NCBI RefSeq assembly: GCF_028583545.1
Contig: NZ_CP087107.1
Span: forward strand, 124,001 to 188,000
Length of the DNA: 64,000 bases
Direction of reading: 5' to 3'
From: Methylobacterium sp. NMS14P
GTDB lineage: Bacteria > Pseudomonadota > Alphaproteobacteria > Rhizobiales > Beijerinckiaceae
Below are positions 25,468-35,474 of this stretch, piece by piece. The translations under genes and the position numbers were made by a program. Position 1 is the stretch's first letter. Every line of letters starts with the position of its first letter. The notes beneath the pieces are model-generated. The model was not told the DNA's origin. It saw nothing but the letters and a program-made list of their open reading frames with translations, and ran no database searches.

Positions 25468-25683
25468 TCACGCCGACCGAGCACGGTTGCCTGCAGACGC
25501 CGGCGCCTGATCGAGGTCGGCGAGATGGCCGTCGCTGTGCTCCAGCCCGATCGAGAAACGGACATAGCCTTCCAGGGAGCCCGATGCCCTTGGAACGTCG
25601 GCACCAAGTCGCGAATGCGTCGGGCCCGCCGGACAGATCGCGAGGCCGCGCGCCTCATCGATATCGACCGCGGGGCGTGACAA
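25468..25683 (-). pseudogene. C-terminal remnant of a Cys/Met-metabolism PLP enzyme
   Basis: The frame reads LAICPAGPTHSRLGADVPRA then YVRFSIGLEHSDGHLADLDQ. This closely follows the ending of cystathionine gamma-synthase/lyase and O-acetylhomoserine sulfhydrylase-type enzymes (a THSRL-like motif, then RFSIGLE-x-x-D-x-L-x-ADLDQA). The catalytic lysine and cofactor domain are absent, and nothing upstream in any frame restores them. Only about 60 residues remain. It marks a lost sulfur amino-acid gene between two dipeptide-type ABC operons. Confidence 0.55.
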
Positions 25684-26058
25684 TACAGGGATTGCCACGG
25701 ACTCTGTCGCCGGGTCAGCGCGCCAGTCCGCGCGCGGCGCGAAGATTCTCGGGCTCGCCATCGACAAATCTTGGCTCGGCACCGGCAACCTCTGTACGCG
25801 TGACGGGCGGAAGATCCAACAACTCTTTGTGAGCATGGTCCAGCAGTTACAAGCAATCGTCAATGGAAGTTTGTGTCATTTTTTATATCAACGATCGCAA
25901 TATCGTCTTCAGTGCTCGGTAGACACGAGACGAAGTTTCTTTGAATCTGTGACAGGCGAGGTCGCCGTCGGAATCGACCGCGTGCAGATCGAACAATCTC
26001 CGCATCCTGGACGGCGAGCTTGTAATCGGGCCCGGAAAATCCGGCCGTTTCGTCGGAT
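25684..26058. other. Gene-free stretch, partly AT-rich
   Basis: Between the PLP-enzyme remnant and the end of the minus-strand ABC operon. The part around 25850-25950 is AT-richer than average. Open frames here are short and lack ribosome sites. Confidence 0.3.
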
Positions 26059-27687
26059 TCACTCAGCCGCGGCGGAACGCGCGGCGACGCCGGATCGGAG
26101 CGACTGGCCTGGCACGGCGTCGAGAAGTGCCCGCGTGTAGGCGTGCTGCGGCGCGCGGAATAGATCAACCGTCCGCTGTAGCTCGACGATCCGTCCTCCG
26201 TGCATGACGGCGATGCGATCGCACATCTGAGCCGCCACGCGCAGGTCGTGGGTCACGAACAGGATCGCGAGACCAAGTCGCTTCTGCAGATCCTGCAAGA
26301 GGGCGAGTATCTGAGCCTGGACGGATACGTCGAGCGCCGAGACGGGCTCATCCGCCACGAGGATCTCCGGTCGAAGTGCGAGCGCCCGGGCGATGCCGAT
26401 GCGCTGGCGCTGACCGCCCGAGAACTCGTGGGGGTAGCGCTCCGCGACGCCGGGCTCGAGGCCGACGAGCCCGAGCAGGACCCGCGCATCGTCGAGCGCC
26501 CGGCGTCTCGACAGACCTTGGGCGATCGGCCCTTCGGCGATGATCTGGCCGACGCGTCGGCGCGGGTTGAGGGATGCGAACGGGTCCTGGAAGACCATCT
26601 GAATGCGCGGGCGCAGCGGCCGGAGCTGGCGTTGGGTCAAGGTACTGATCAAAGCTTCGCCGATCGTGATCGCTCCGGTATCCGGTTGGATCAGCCGCAT
26701 GACGCACCGGCCGACTGTCGACTTGCCCGACCCGGATTCACCCACGAGCCCGAGCGTCTCGCCGCGACGGATGTCGAAGGAGACACTCTCGATCGCCTTC
26801 ACTTCGCGACGTCGCAGGAAGCCCCGGCCGCGATATGTCTTCGAGAGGCCCTCGACGAGAAGTGCGGGCGTCCCGGCGAGATCTTTCGGCACCGGCGGGA
26901 CCAGCGAGGGAACCGCCGCGAGCAGGCGTCTCGTGTAATCGTGTCGCGGATCGCGGAGCACCTGCGTCGCCGGTCCCTGCTCGACAAGGATCCCGTGCTG
27001 GAGCACGGCCACGCGATCCGCGATCTCCGACACCACACCGAAATCGTGCGTGATGAAGAGCACCGCCGTACCGTGTTTCCTCCGCAACGCATCGAGCAGC
27101 CGGAGGATCTGCGCCTGCGTGGTGACGTCGAGGGCGGTGGTCGGCTCGTCCGCGATGATGAGCTTCGGTTCGAGGGCCAGCGCCATCGCGATCATGACGC
27201 GCTGACGCTGGCCGCCCGACAATTCGTGAGGATAGGCCCGGGCGATCGCGGCTGGATCGGGCATACCGACCTCGGCGACCAGCGCGAGAGTACGCGCGAC
27301 GCGCCGTCCGGCATCGAGCGCCCCGTGGGCTTGGAAGGCCTCGGCGATCTGATCGCCGATCCGCATCACTGGATTGAGCGAGGTCATCGGCTCCTGGAAG
27401 ATGGTGCCAATCTCCCGGCCCCTCACTCCGCGCAGGGCGCGCTCCGACAGCCCGAGCAGATCGCGTCCGGCGAGGCGGATCGCTCCGCCGGTGGGACGCA
27501 CAGCCTTGGGCAGCAGGCCGATGGTCGCGAGCGCGGTCAGCGACTTCCCCGACCCGGATTCGCCGATGACGCAGAGCGTCTCGCCGGCGTCGATATGGAG
27601 CGACACGCTTCTGATCGCGAAGGGCCTGTCGGATCCGGGCGGCAGCGCGAGGCTCAGCGCGTCGATCTCGAGGACGGGGCCGGGCAT
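26059..27687 (-). CDS. Fused double ATPase of a second dipeptide-type ABC transporter, 542 aa
   Basis: Two ATPase domains in tandem. Domain 1: Walker [10 protein letters not shown], signature [28 protein letters not shown]. Domain 2: [44 protein letters not shown] at 27685-27687 with AAGGGA upstream; the longer frame before it is not coding-like. It is the last gene of a five-gene minus-strand operon, 143 bases after the DppC-like permease. Same architecture as the ATPase at 23126 but clearly a diverged paralogue. Confidence 0.9.
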   Translation of the reverse strand: MPGPVLEIDALSLALPPGSDRPFAIRSVSLHIDAGETLCVIGESGSGKSLTALATIGLLPKAVRPTGGAIRLAGRDLLGLSERALRGVRGREIGTIFQEPMTSLNPVMRIGDQIAEAFQAHGALDAGRRVARTLALVAEVGMPDPAAIARAYPHELSGGQRQRVMIAMALALEPKLIIADEPTTALDVTTQAQILRLLDALRRKHGTAVLFITHDFGVVSEIADRVAVLQHGILVEQGPATQVLRDPRHDYTRRLLAAVPSLVPPVPKDLAGTPALLVEGLSKTYRGRGFLRRREVKAIESVSFDIRRGETLGLVGESGSGKSTVGRCVMRLIQPDTGAITIGEALISTLTQRQLRPLRPRIQMVFQDPFASLNPRRRVGQIIAEGPIAQGLSRRRALDDARVLLGLVGLEPGVAERYPHEFSGGQRQRIGIARALALRPEILVADEPVSALDVSVQAQILALLQDLQKRLGLAILFVTHDLRVAAQMCDRIAVMHGGRIVELQRTVDLFRAPQHAYTRALLDAVPGQSLRSGVAARSAAAE

Positions 27688-27830
27688 CGATGTCCCTTGT
27701 CTCTGTGCGCGGGTCGCTGAAGCGCGCGGCCCTGATCGAGCCAAACGACCGCCTGTCGGAGCCGGGATGATGCCGTCTCCGGGCTCGGCCCGATGAAGCT
27801 GTTCCGCGGCATCCATGTCGCCCGACCGCG

Positions 27831-28694
27831 CTATCGCCGGATGTCGAGAAGGTCGTTGAGGCCGTCGCCCAGCAGGTTGAGCCCGAGCACCGCGGCGACG
27901 ATCGCGAGACCCGGCAGCGTGGCGATGTACCAGTCGGTCCGCAGCACTTCGCGGCCGGCTCCGACCATGCCGCCCCAGCTCGCCACGTTCGGGTCACCGA
28001 GACCGAGGAAGGCGAGGCTCGACTCCGTCAAGATGGCGCTGGCGATCAGGATCGAGGCCGAGACGATCACCGGCGCCAGCGCGTTCGGCAGAACTTCCAG
28101 CAGGAGGATGCGCCCGTGCGACGCACCGACCGAGATCGAGGCCTGGACGAAGTCGCCGTTGCGAAGCCGCAGGACCTCCGCGCGCACCAGCCGAGCGAGG
28201 CTCGGCCAGGCGGTCAGGCCGATCGCGATCACGATCGTCGCCACGGAAGGCCGAAGGATCGCCACGATGGCGAGAGCGAACAGGAAGGGCGGGATCGTCT
28301 GGACGAGTTCTGTGACGCGCATCAGTGCCCAATCGATCCGCCCGCCGTAGAACCCAGCCACCGCGCCGAACGTGACCCCGATCGTGAGCGACACCAGGGT
28401 CGCGACCCATCCGATGAGAAGAGAGATCCGCGCCCCGTGCAGGATGCCGGCCGCGATATCGCGTCCCAGCATGTCAGTGCCGAGCGGATACGCGGGATCC
28501 GTTCCGGGCCAGATGAAGGGCGACGCCACCATGTCGAGCGGATCGCCCGGATAGAGGACCGGCGCGGCGGCCGCGCCGGACAGGATCAGCACGAGGATGA
28601 GGCCGCCTACGAGGGCCGAGGCGTTGACGCGCCGCCGCGTCCTCGGGCGAGCCGGCCCCGTTCTGGCGGCGGGCAATGTCGAGATCGTCGTCAT
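27831..28694 (-). CDS. Dipeptide-type ABC transporter permease (DppC-like), 287 aa
   Basis: DppC landmarks: YPLGTDMLGRDIAAGILHGA after the first helix, the coupling loop GDFVQASISVGASHGRILLL, and SSLAFLGLGDPNVASWGGMV near the end. The ATG at 28692-28694 lies almost on the stop of the DppB-like gene (one base between), so the two are coupled. A start 18 codons upstream is in frame but would overlap that gene. Confidence 0.9.
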   Translation of the reverse strand: MTTISTLPAARTGPARPRTRRRVNASALVGGLILVLILSGAAAAPVLYPGDPLDMVASPFIWPGTDPAYPLGTDMLGRDIAAGILHGARISLLIGWVATLVSLTIGVTFGAVAGFYGGRIDWALMRVTELVQTIPPFLFALAIVAILRPSVATIVIAIGLTAWPSLARLVRAEVLRLRNGDFVQASISVGASHGRILLLEVLPNALAPVIVSASILIASAILTESSLAFLGLGDPNVASWGGMVGAGREVLRTDWYIATLPGLAIVAAVLGLNLLGDGLNDLLDIRR

Positions 28695-28695
28695 C

Positions 28696-29697
28696 TCAGT
28701 CAATCTCCACCCGCGGATCGAGGGCACCGTAGGTGAGATCGACCGCAATGTTCACGACGACCACCAAGATCGAGCTCGCGAGAAGAATGCCGAGGAGGAG
28801 ATTGAGGTCGCGCTGGAACAGGGCCTCGAATGCGAGCCGGCCGAGTCCCGGCCAGGAAAACACGGTCTCGACCAGGATCGCCCCGCCCAGGATGGAGCCG
28901 AGCTGCATTCCGAGCATCGTGACGAGTGGCAGGAGCGCGTTGCGGAGCACGTGCCGCACCGCGATGCGACCCGGCGAGACGCCCTTCGCGACAGCCGTGC
29001 GGACGAAATCCTGGCCGTAGACCTGAAGCATCGAGGCGCGCGTCAGGCGCGTGTAGATGGCGAGGTGGAACAGGCCGAGCGTCACCGCCGGGAGAACCAG
29101 GTGCCGCGCGACGTCGAGCGCGTAGGCGGTGCCGCGATAGCCGGCCTCGATCGTCGCCATGCCGCCGACCGGCAGCCAGTCGAGCCAGACGGAGAAGACG
29201 ACGATCAGCATCACGCCGATCCAGAACACGGGGGTCGCGTAGAATAGCAGGGCGATCACCGAGATGATCGTGTCGGTCGGGCCGCCGGCGCGACGGGCCG
29301 CCAGGAAGCCGAGCGTTGCGCCGACGATCACCGCGAAGGCGATGCTCGCTCCCATCAGCAGCGCCGTGGCGGGCAGACGGTCGAGGATCAGCCGGGACAC
29401 GGGCATGCCCTGGCGGAAGGAGTAGCCCAGGTTCAGCGTCAGGACGTTGCCGAGATACTTGCCCAGCTGGACATAGAGGGGCTGATCGAGCCCGAATTGA
29501 TGGCGCAGCGCCGCCATGAATTCGGGCGTCGCGGCGCCGGCCTCGCCGGCCAGCACGTCCGCGGCATCGCCCGGCGCGAGGCGCAGCAGGAAGAAGTTCA
29601 CGACCGCGATGCCGACCACGATGAAGGCGATCTGGCCGAGCCGGCGTGCCCAGCGCGCACCGGGCGCAAGCCTCCGGAAGAGCCCGCCGGCGCTCAT
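28696..29697 (-). CDS. Dipeptide-type ABC transporter permease (DppB-like), 333 aa
   Basis: Starts MSAGGLFRRLAPGARWARRL, then a membrane helix and the DppB periplasmic motif QFGLDQPLYVQLGKYLGNVL and LGYSFRQGMPV. The coupling loop is YGQDFVRTAVAKGVSPGRIA. It ends DPRVEID. The start at 29695-29697 overlaps the stop of the upstream binding protein by four bases. The open frame continues far upstream, but that is a shadow of the binding-protein genes. Confidence 0.9.
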   Translation of the reverse strand: MSAGGLFRRLAPGARWARRLGQIAFIVVGIAVVNFFLLRLAPGDAADVLAGEAGAATPEFMAALRHQFGLDQPLYVQLGKYLGNVLTLNLGYSFRQGMPVSRLILDRLPATALLMGASIAFAVIVGATLGFLAARRAGGPTDTIISVIALLFYATPVFWIGVMLIVVFSVWLDWLPVGGMATIEAGYRGTAYALDVARHLVLPAVTLGLFHLAIYTRLTRASMLQVYGQDFVRTAVAKGVSPGRIAVRHVLRNALLPLVTMLGMQLGSILGGAILVETVFSWPGLGRLAFEALFQRDLNLLLGILLASSILVVVVNIAVDLTYGALDPRVEID

Positions 29698-31322
29698 TGG
29701 CTCTTGACCGGCTCGTCGAGCCACGCCTCCGTGAGCGGGCCGAAGATCTGGTCCCCGCGCGTCACGGCGTTGCGCAGCCTGGCCGCGTAGACGTTGAAGA
29801 ACTTGAGCTCGACCAAGGGCAGGGTCGGCAATTCGGTCTGCGCGATCACCTGGAACCGCTTCCAGGCCGCGACGCGCCTCGCGGGATCCGGCTCGGTCTC
29901 GACGGCCTTGAAGATCGCGTCGACCTCGTGGTTCCGGAAGCCGGATCCATTGGTCCAGGGGATGTTCCGACCGACGAACTCGGAGCTGTAGAGCCGCGCG
30001 ACGCCGAGCTGCGGGTCCGGGAAGGCGGACGCCCACGAACTCGAGAGGTCGAAGTCGCGCTCCCCGTAGACGCGCCGGGTGAAGGCGGCCGTATCCTGAC
30101 CGCGGAGGGTGACCTCGATGCCGACCCGCTTCAGCGCCGCCTTCACGAACTCGCCCGTGCGCCGGTAATCCTCGCCGTAGGGCAGGTAATCGTGCACGAT
30201 CGCGAAGCGGATGCCGTCCGGGCCCCGCTTCAGGCCGGCCTCGTCGAGCAGGGCCTCGGCCCGCTTCGGGTCGAAGGGATAGAGCGGCACGTCGGGATTG
30301 TGGAACGGCCGCAGGCTCGACGCGACGGGCGAGATCGCCGCCGTGCCGAAACCGAACCAGACAACCTTGATCAGCGCGTCGCGGTCGATGGCGTGCGCAA
30401 CCGCCCGGCGAACGCGGACGTCCCGGAACGCCTCCGATTGGACGTTGAAATCCAGGTAGAGCCACGGGGTCAGCCACGCGTATCCGGCCGTGCCCACCCT
30501 GATGGTCGGCAGCTTCGCCAGACGATCCGCGTCGCGGAGCGGGATCGGGCTGAGCGGTGCGTAGTGGATCTCGCCCTTCTCGAGTGCGGCGGCCCGGGCC
30601 GCACCGTCTGGCATGACCCTGAAGACGATCCTGTCGAGATAGGGCTTGCCCGCATCCCAGTAATGCGGGTTGCGTTCCAGCAGGATATGGCTGCCCTTCA
30701 CCCATTCCTTGAACACAAACGGGCCGGTCCCGACAGGCTTCTGGTTGTAGGGATTGGTGAGGACGTTGGTGCCCTCGTAGAGATGCTTCGGCAGGATCTG
30801 AGCGCCATTGCCGTTCAGCAGACCGAACAGGGCGACCGAGGGCTCCGCCAGGTGGAAGACGACCGTGTGCGGGTCGGGCGTCTCGGCGCGGGTGATGTTC
30901 CGGAACAGGGCGGGATTGCGCGGGTTCAGCGGCTTCCAGACGTTCTCCAGCGACCACGCGACATCCGCGGCGGTGAAGGGCTGGCCGTCATGCCACGTCA
31001 CGCCTCGGCGCAGGTGAAGCGTGACGGTGCGGCCATCGGGGCTGATCTCCCAACGCGTCGCCAGCTCCGGCTGCGGCTTCAGGTCGAGGTCGTACTTGAT
31101 CAGCCCGTCGAAGATGTTGCCGCCGACGATGCCGGTCGGCGCCGAGGAGAGGACGGCCGCCGTGAGCGCGACGGGCTCGGGCTGGATGATCGCGTTGAGC
31201 GTGCCGCCGCGGCGAGGCTCCTCGGCGGCCTGGGCGGAACCGGGCTGCCGGAATCCTGCCGCGAGGACGAGAGTGGACAGCGCGACCGCCGATCCGAAGC
31301 TGCGTCGGGAGATCATGGGCAC
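29694..31322 (-). CDS. Dipeptide-type ABC binding protein (second of a tandem pair), 542 aa
   Basis: Signal region MPMISRRSFGSAVALSTLVL then AAGFRQPGSAQAAEE; the SRRSFG run makes a Tat-type export signal possible. Family-5 core: DGRTVTLHLRRGVTWHDGQP, PVGTGPFVFKEWVKGSHILL. Its closest relative here is the binding protein encoded immediately upstream (31336-32922): both share long blocks such as GTGPFVFKEWVKGSHI and VRGQDTAA, so they arose by duplication. Both would feed the same permease pair. Confidence 0.9.
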   Translation of the reverse strand: MPMISRRSFGSAVALSTLVLAAGFRQPGSAQAAEEPRRGGTLNAIIQPEPVALTAAVLSSAPTGIVGGNIFDGLIKYDLDLKPQPELATRWEISPDGRTVTLHLRRGVTWHDGQPFTAADVAWSLENVWKPLNPRNPALFRNITRAETPDPHTVVFHLAEPSVALFGLLNGNGAQILPKHLYEGTNVLTNPYNQKPVGTGPFVFKEWVKGSHILLERNPHYWDAGKPYLDRIVFRVMPDGAARAAALEKGEIHYAPLSPIPLRDADRLAKLPTIRVGTAGYAWLTPWLYLDFNVQSEAFRDVRVRRAVAHAIDRDALIKVVWFGFGTAAISPVASSLRPFHNPDVPLYPFDPKRAEALLDEAGLKRGPDGIRFAIVHDYLPYGEDYRRTGEFVKAALKRVGIEVTLRGQDTAAFTRRVYGERDFDLSSSWASAFPDPQLGVARLYSSEFVGRNIPWTNGSGFRNHEVDAIFKAVETEPDPARRVAAWKRFQVIAQTELPTLPLVELKFFNVYAARLRNAVTRGDQIFGPLTEAWLDEPVKSQ

Positions 31323-31335
31323 GGTCCGATCGCGG

Positions 31336-32922
31336 TCAGTTGGAGCGCGGCTCGATCGTGAAGTCCCGGAACGAGCCGTAGACCTGATCGCCGCTGATCG
31401 GGTGGCGCAGATTGGACGCCTCGACCGTGAAGAACCGGAGCTCGAGCAGCGGCAGGGTCGGCAGATCCTCCATCACCGTGCGCTGGAACTGCTTGAACAG
31501 CGCGACGCGCCTCGCTCCGTCGGGCTCGCCCTGCACGGCGGCGATGATCGTGTCGACGGCCGGGTTGCGGTAGCCCGAGGCGTTCGTCCACGGGATGTTC
31601 TTGCCGACGGAGTGCGACCAGTAGGCGCGCGTGACGCCGACCTGCGGGTCGGAGAAGGCCGCGAACCACGTGATCGCGATGTCGAAGTCCCGGTCGCCGT
31701 AGAGGCGGCGGGTGTAGGCGGCGGTGTCCTGGCCGCGCACGGTGACCTCGACCCCGACCCGCTTCAGCGAGGCCTTGATGAATTCTCCGGTGCGCTTGAA
31801 ATCGTCCCCGTAGGGAATGTAGTCGAGGTTGAGGCTGAACCGGTTCCCGTCGGAGCCGCGCTTGAGTCCCGCCTCGTCCAGCAGGGCTTCGGCCTGCTTC
31901 AGGTCCAGCGGATAGTGCGGCGCGGCCGTGTCGTGGAACTCGGGCAGCGAGGACGGAACCGGGCTCGTGGCCGGGATGGCGAACCCGTACCAGACCACCT
32001 TCGCTAAGGCCGCGCGATCGATCGCCAGGGCCAGGGCCCGGCGCACCCTGACGTCCTTCAGGTACGGGCGGTCGATGTTGAAATCGGCGAAGAGGAAGGG
32101 CGACAGCCACTCGTAGCCGCGGGTCTCGACGCGCAGGCCCGGGAGCTTGGATAGCCGCTCCGCATCGCGCAGCGGCACCGGGCTGAGCGGCGCGTACTGA
32201 ACCTCGCCCTTCTCGAGAGCGGCCGAGCGCGCGGCTGCGTCGGGAATGATCTTGAAGATGACGCGGTCGAGGGCCGGCTTCGCCGCGTCCCAATACTTCG
32301 GGTTTCGCTCCAGCGTGATGTGGCTTCCCTTCACCCATTCCTTGAACACGAAGGGGCCCGTTCCGACCGGCTTGTTGTTGTGCGGGTTGTTGAGGATGTC
32401 CGTCCCCGCATAGAGGTGCTTGGGCAGGATCTGCGCGCCGTTGCTGTTGACCGAGCTGAGGATCGCCACCGACGGCTCGCTGAGACGCAAGATCGCCGTC
32501 CAGTCGTCCGGCGTGTCGACCCGGGTCACCTTCGCGAAGGTGACCTGGTTCCGCGGATGGATCTTCTGCCAGACGTTCTCGAGCGTCCATTTCACGTCCG
32601 CCGAGGTGAACGGCACGCCGTCGTGCCACGTCACGCCGTGCCGGAGACGGAAGACGATCGAGAGTCCGTCGGGCGCGACTTCCCAGCTCTCCGCCAGAGC
32701 GGGCTTCGGCTTCAGGTCCGTCCCGTAATCCACGAGGCCGTCGAAGATCGATCCGCTCACCACGCCCGTCGGGGCCGCGGAATTCAGCGCCGCCGTCAGG
32801 ATGACCGGCTCGGGCTGGACGATGGCGGTCAGCGTTCCCCCGCCGCCCTGGGCGAAGGCCGGATGCACGGCGGTCAAGAGACCCACCGCGACGACCAAAC
32901 GTCTCGTCCAGACGCTATTCAT
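31336..32922 (-). CDS. Dipeptide-type ABC binding protein (first of a tandem pair), 528 aa
   Basis: Sec signal MNSVWTRRLVVAVGLLTAVH with cleavage near AFAQ. Mature part GGTLTAIVQPEPVILTAALN, core FRLRHGVTWHDGVPFTSADV and VRGQDTAAYTRRLYGDRDFD. First gene of a five-gene operon: two binding proteins, two permeases, fused ATPase. The 13-base gap to its duplicate shows they are cotranscribed. Two receptors on one transporter would widen substrate range; which solutes is unknown. Confidence 0.9.
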   Translation of the reverse strand: MNSVWTRRLVVAVGLLTAVHPAFAQGGGGTLTAIVQPEPVILTAALNSAAPTGVVSGSIFDGLVDYGTDLKPKPALAESWEVAPDGLSIVFRLRHGVTWHDGVPFTSADVKWTLENVWQKIHPRNQVTFAKVTRVDTPDDWTAILRLSEPSVAILSSVNSNGAQILPKHLYAGTDILNNPHNNKPVGTGPFVFKEWVKGSHITLERNPKYWDAAKPALDRVIFKIIPDAAARSAALEKGEVQYAPLSPVPLRDAERLSKLPGLRVETRGYEWLSPFLFADFNIDRPYLKDVRVRRALALAIDRAALAKVVWYGFAIPATSPVPSSLPEFHDTAAPHYPLDLKQAEALLDEAGLKRGSDGNRFSLNLDYIPYGDDFKRTGEFIKASLKRVGVEVTVRGQDTAAYTRRLYGDRDFDIAITWFAAFSDPQVGVTRAYWSHSVGKNIPWTNASGYRNPAVDTIIAAVQGEPDGARRVALFKQFQRTVMEDLPTLPLLELRFFTVEASNLRHPISGDQVYGSFRDFTIEPRSN

Positions 32923-33453
32923 CCGAGGCTTCGTCCTTCACACGCGCACCGCAACAGGATGATCATTAGCTTGGGCATGGACACGATCGTCAACCGTGAA
33001 TGAAGCATACAGTCTGACTTGATGGAATATCGCTATGTTCGTCCTGATATAAGCGAAGGTGACGACGGTATTATATCGTCGACAGCAAGGATCAGAGGAG
33101 ATTTGCCCCGGCGATCTCGGTGTCGAACGGCCCGGCCGATTCTCCCGCGATCCGCGCACGGGTTCACGGGCGTGGCGCGGCCCGCGCCCGCGTCGCCGAG
33201 CCCGTGGGGCGCCGGTCTTCCGGACTGACGCCCGCCGATCGCCTCACACTTGCGACAGGCAGATCCCTGTCGAGAACCGGGATGGACACGAGCGTTCCGG
33301 GACGTTCATCTTTTCAAGTCGTTGGATCGGCCGTTGTTATTCTCTAATCGATCCGCAACAGGGAAGTACATTCTTGTTGACCGAGTTGAGGCACCGAATA
33401 TCGTTCCGATACGCGCATCGTCACGTGCGACGCACTCCCGTCTCAGGCTGAAC
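32923..33453. promoter_or_regulatory. Divergent promoter region between the peptide-type ABC operon and a flavin monooxygenase gene
   Basis: 531 bases with AT-rich islands around 32980-33090 and 33320-33400 in an otherwise GC-rich stretch. It must carry promoters for both divergent units. No operator could be named. Confidence 0.4.
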
Positions 33454-34854
33454 ATGTCCTCATCCCGCGAACTTCGGCTGAACGCTTTCCAGATGGCCGC
33501 GCCGGGCCATACCTGGGCGGGGCTCTGGCGCCATCCGCGGGACACCACGGCCAGCTACAACACGCTGGACTACTGGACCGCGCTCGCCCGGACCGCGGAG
33601 CGCGGGCTGTTCGATGGCGTGTTCCTCGCCGACGTGATCGGCCAGTACGATGTCTACGGCGGCAACGCCGATGCCGCCCTGGCGCGCGCGGCGCAGGCAC
33701 CGAGCCTCGACCCGTTCTTGGTGGTTCCGACCATGGCGGCGGCCACCCGCCATCTCGGCTTCGGCGTGACCGCGAACCTCACCTACGAGCATCCCTACAC
33801 GTTCGCACGGCGGATCACGACGCTCGATCACCTCACCGGGGGGCGCGTCGGCTGGAACATCGTCACCGGCTACCTGGAGAGCGGAGCACGGGGCATGGGC
33901 TTGGCCGAGGCCCGCGCCCACGATGTCCGCTACGAAGCGGGCGAAGACTTCCTGGAGGCCGCCTACAAGCTGTGGGAAGGCAGCTGGGAGGGCGGCGCGG
34001 TACGGCGCGACCGCGAGCGCGGCGTGTTCACCGATCCCGCGAAGGTCCATCGGGTCCGTCACGACGGACCGTATTACCAGGTGGATGGCCGCCATCTCGG
34101 CGAGCCCTCGCCCCAGCGCACGCCGGTGCTCTATCAGGCCGGCACCTCCGCCCGCGGGAAGGCTTTCGCTGCCCGGCATGCCGAGGCGATCTTCCTGAAC
34201 GGCCATACCCCGGCGCTGGCCGGCAAGGCCGTGCGGGCCATCCGCGAGGCCGCGCGGGCGGCCGGCCGCGACCCCTGCGACATCCGCATGTTCCTCGGCG
34301 CCACCGTGATCGTCGCCCCGACCCGGGCCGAGGCGCTGGATCTGCGCGACGAATATGCCCGCTACATCGACGCCGAAGGGCAGTTCGCCCTCGTCTCCGG
34401 CTGGACCGGGATCGATCTCGCCAAGCTCGAGCCGGACGAGCCGCTGGCCTATCAGGAGACCAACGCCATGCGCTCGCTGGTGGAGAACCTGACCGTGCCC
34501 GGTGAGCGCCCCTTCACGCGCGCCGATTTCGCCGAGTTCGGCCCCCGCGGAGCCAGGGCGCCCTTCATCGTCGGCGCGCCCTCCGAAGTCGCCGACGCGT
34601 TGCTCGCATGGGCGGAGCAGGCCGATGTCGACGGCTTCAATCTCACGCGCGCCGTCGCGCCGGAGACGCTCGAGGCCTTCGTCGATCTGGTGGTGCCGGA
34701 ACTGCAGTCCCGCGGCGCCTACAAGACGCGCTATGCCGAGGGCACCCTGCGCGAGAAGCTCTTCCCCGGAGCCGGGGCTCACCTGAAGGACACCCATCCG
34801 GGTGCCGCCTTCCGTGTCGGCGAGCCGCCGCGTGTCCTGCGCGCTGTCTCATGA
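33454..34854 (+). CDS. NtaA/SnaA/DszA-family FMN-dependent monooxygenase, 466 aa
   Basis: Luciferase-like TIM-barrel monooxygenase. Family features: LNAFQMAAPGHTWAGLWRHP at the start, GLFDGVFLADVIGQYDVYGG, TTLDHLTGGRVGWNIVTGYL, PVLYQAGTSARGKAFAARHA and the ending YAEGTLREKLFPG. It uses FMNH2 from a separate reductase to oxidise organosulfur (DszA, SnaA) or aminopolycarboxylate (NtaA) substrates; the sulfur option fits its position beside a peptide-type transporter. ATG at 33454; the frame extends upstream without coding character. No reductase gene is seen in the window. Confidence 0.9.
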   Translation: MSSSRELRLNAFQMAAPGHTWAGLWRHPRDTTASYNTLDYWTALARTAERGLFDGVFLADVIGQYDVYGGNADAALARAAQAPSLDPFLVVPTMAAATRHLGFGVTANLTYEHPYTFARRITTLDHLTGGRVGWNIVTGYLESGARGMGLAEARAHDVRYEAGEDFLEAAYKLWEGSWEGGAVRRDRERGVFTDPAKVHRVRHDGPYYQVDGRHLGEPSPQRTPVLYQAGTSARGKAFAARHAEAIFLNGHTPALAGKAVRAIREAARAAGRDPCDIRMFLGATVIVAPTRAEALDLRDEYARYIDAEGQFALVSGWTGIDLAKLEPDEPLAYQETNAMRSLVENLTVPGERPFTRADFAEFGPRGARAPFIVGAPSEVADALLAWAEQADVDGFNLTRAVAPETLEAFVDLVVPELQSRGAYKTRYAEGTLREKLFPGAGAHLKDTHPGAAFRVGEPPRVLRAVS

Positions 34855-35063
34855 ACCGGTCCCCGGGGACGCGAGGCGATCCGGCATCGACGGCAGCCCC
34901 GGCGCCGAACGCTTGCAGGAACAGGGAAACAACGCTGCGAGCGCCCCTCGCGGGGGACCAAGAGTCCGGCGAGGCCGACGATTATAGCGAAGCTTTCTCT
35001 TGAGAGAACGACTATCTCAAGTCAGAGTAGTGCCTCGACAGACGATCTTGAGCAGTTCAAGTC

Positions 35064-35336
35064 ATGCCCCTCGCGAGAATGACATCGTCCTGGATCGAGG
35101 GCTACAGCCTGACGACGGCCGAGATTCTCTACCATATGCCAGATTACCCGCACCTGCTGCAGACGTTCGTGTGGCAGCAGAACGATCTTTTCCCCCAATT
35201 GCCGGAGCTGAGACGGTTCCTGGCCTTCTGGCAGGACAAGCTCGACGGGCCGCTGCATTCCGTGAAGGTCATGCACTGCCAGCTCCTGAAGCCAGCCGAA
35301 TTGCGCGCGGTATCCGGCGACTTCCGGCTCCACTGA
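35064..35336 (+). CDS. usg: Usg family protein, 90 aa
   Basis: The product matches the alphaproteobacterial Usg family along its length: [60 protein letters not shown] and a final VSGDFRLH. Aromatic-rich, cytoplasmic. The family sometimes carries a wrong aspartate-semialdehyde dehydrogenase label in databases; no function is established. It sits 217 bases before groES on the same strand, with palindromes in between. Confidence 0.85.
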   Translation: MPLARMTSSWIEGYSLTTAEILYHMPDYPHLLQTFVWQQNDLFPQLPELRRFLAFWQDKLDGPLHSVKVMHCQLLKPAELRAVSGDFRLH

Positions 35337-35437
35337 GCGGCCGCCGCGCGGAGGGATCACGAGACCGGCGCTGCGTCGCCGGGGCGAGAGGCTCCCAAGC
35401 GTCGCGCCGCCGCCAAAACATCCTCCCACCCGACTGC

Positions 35438-35474
35438 GTTCTTTTAAAAGAACATATCAGTTGTTTTATAGAAC
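35438..35474. promoter_or_regulatory. Two operator-like inverted repeats upstream of groES
   Basis: A perfect 16-base palindrome GTTCTTTTAAAAGAAC (35438-35453) is followed by a similar imperfect copy GTTGTTTTATAGAAC (35460-35474). Their centres are about 21 bases apart, close to two helix turns, so a dimeric regulator could bind both on one face. They lie 80-116 bases before the groES start. The usual groE operator, CIRCE, was looked for and not found. Confidence 0.45.

Noticed and set aside
26200..27720. A 506-codon plus-strand open frame
   Set aside because: Antisense of the double ATPase gene; no domain signature.
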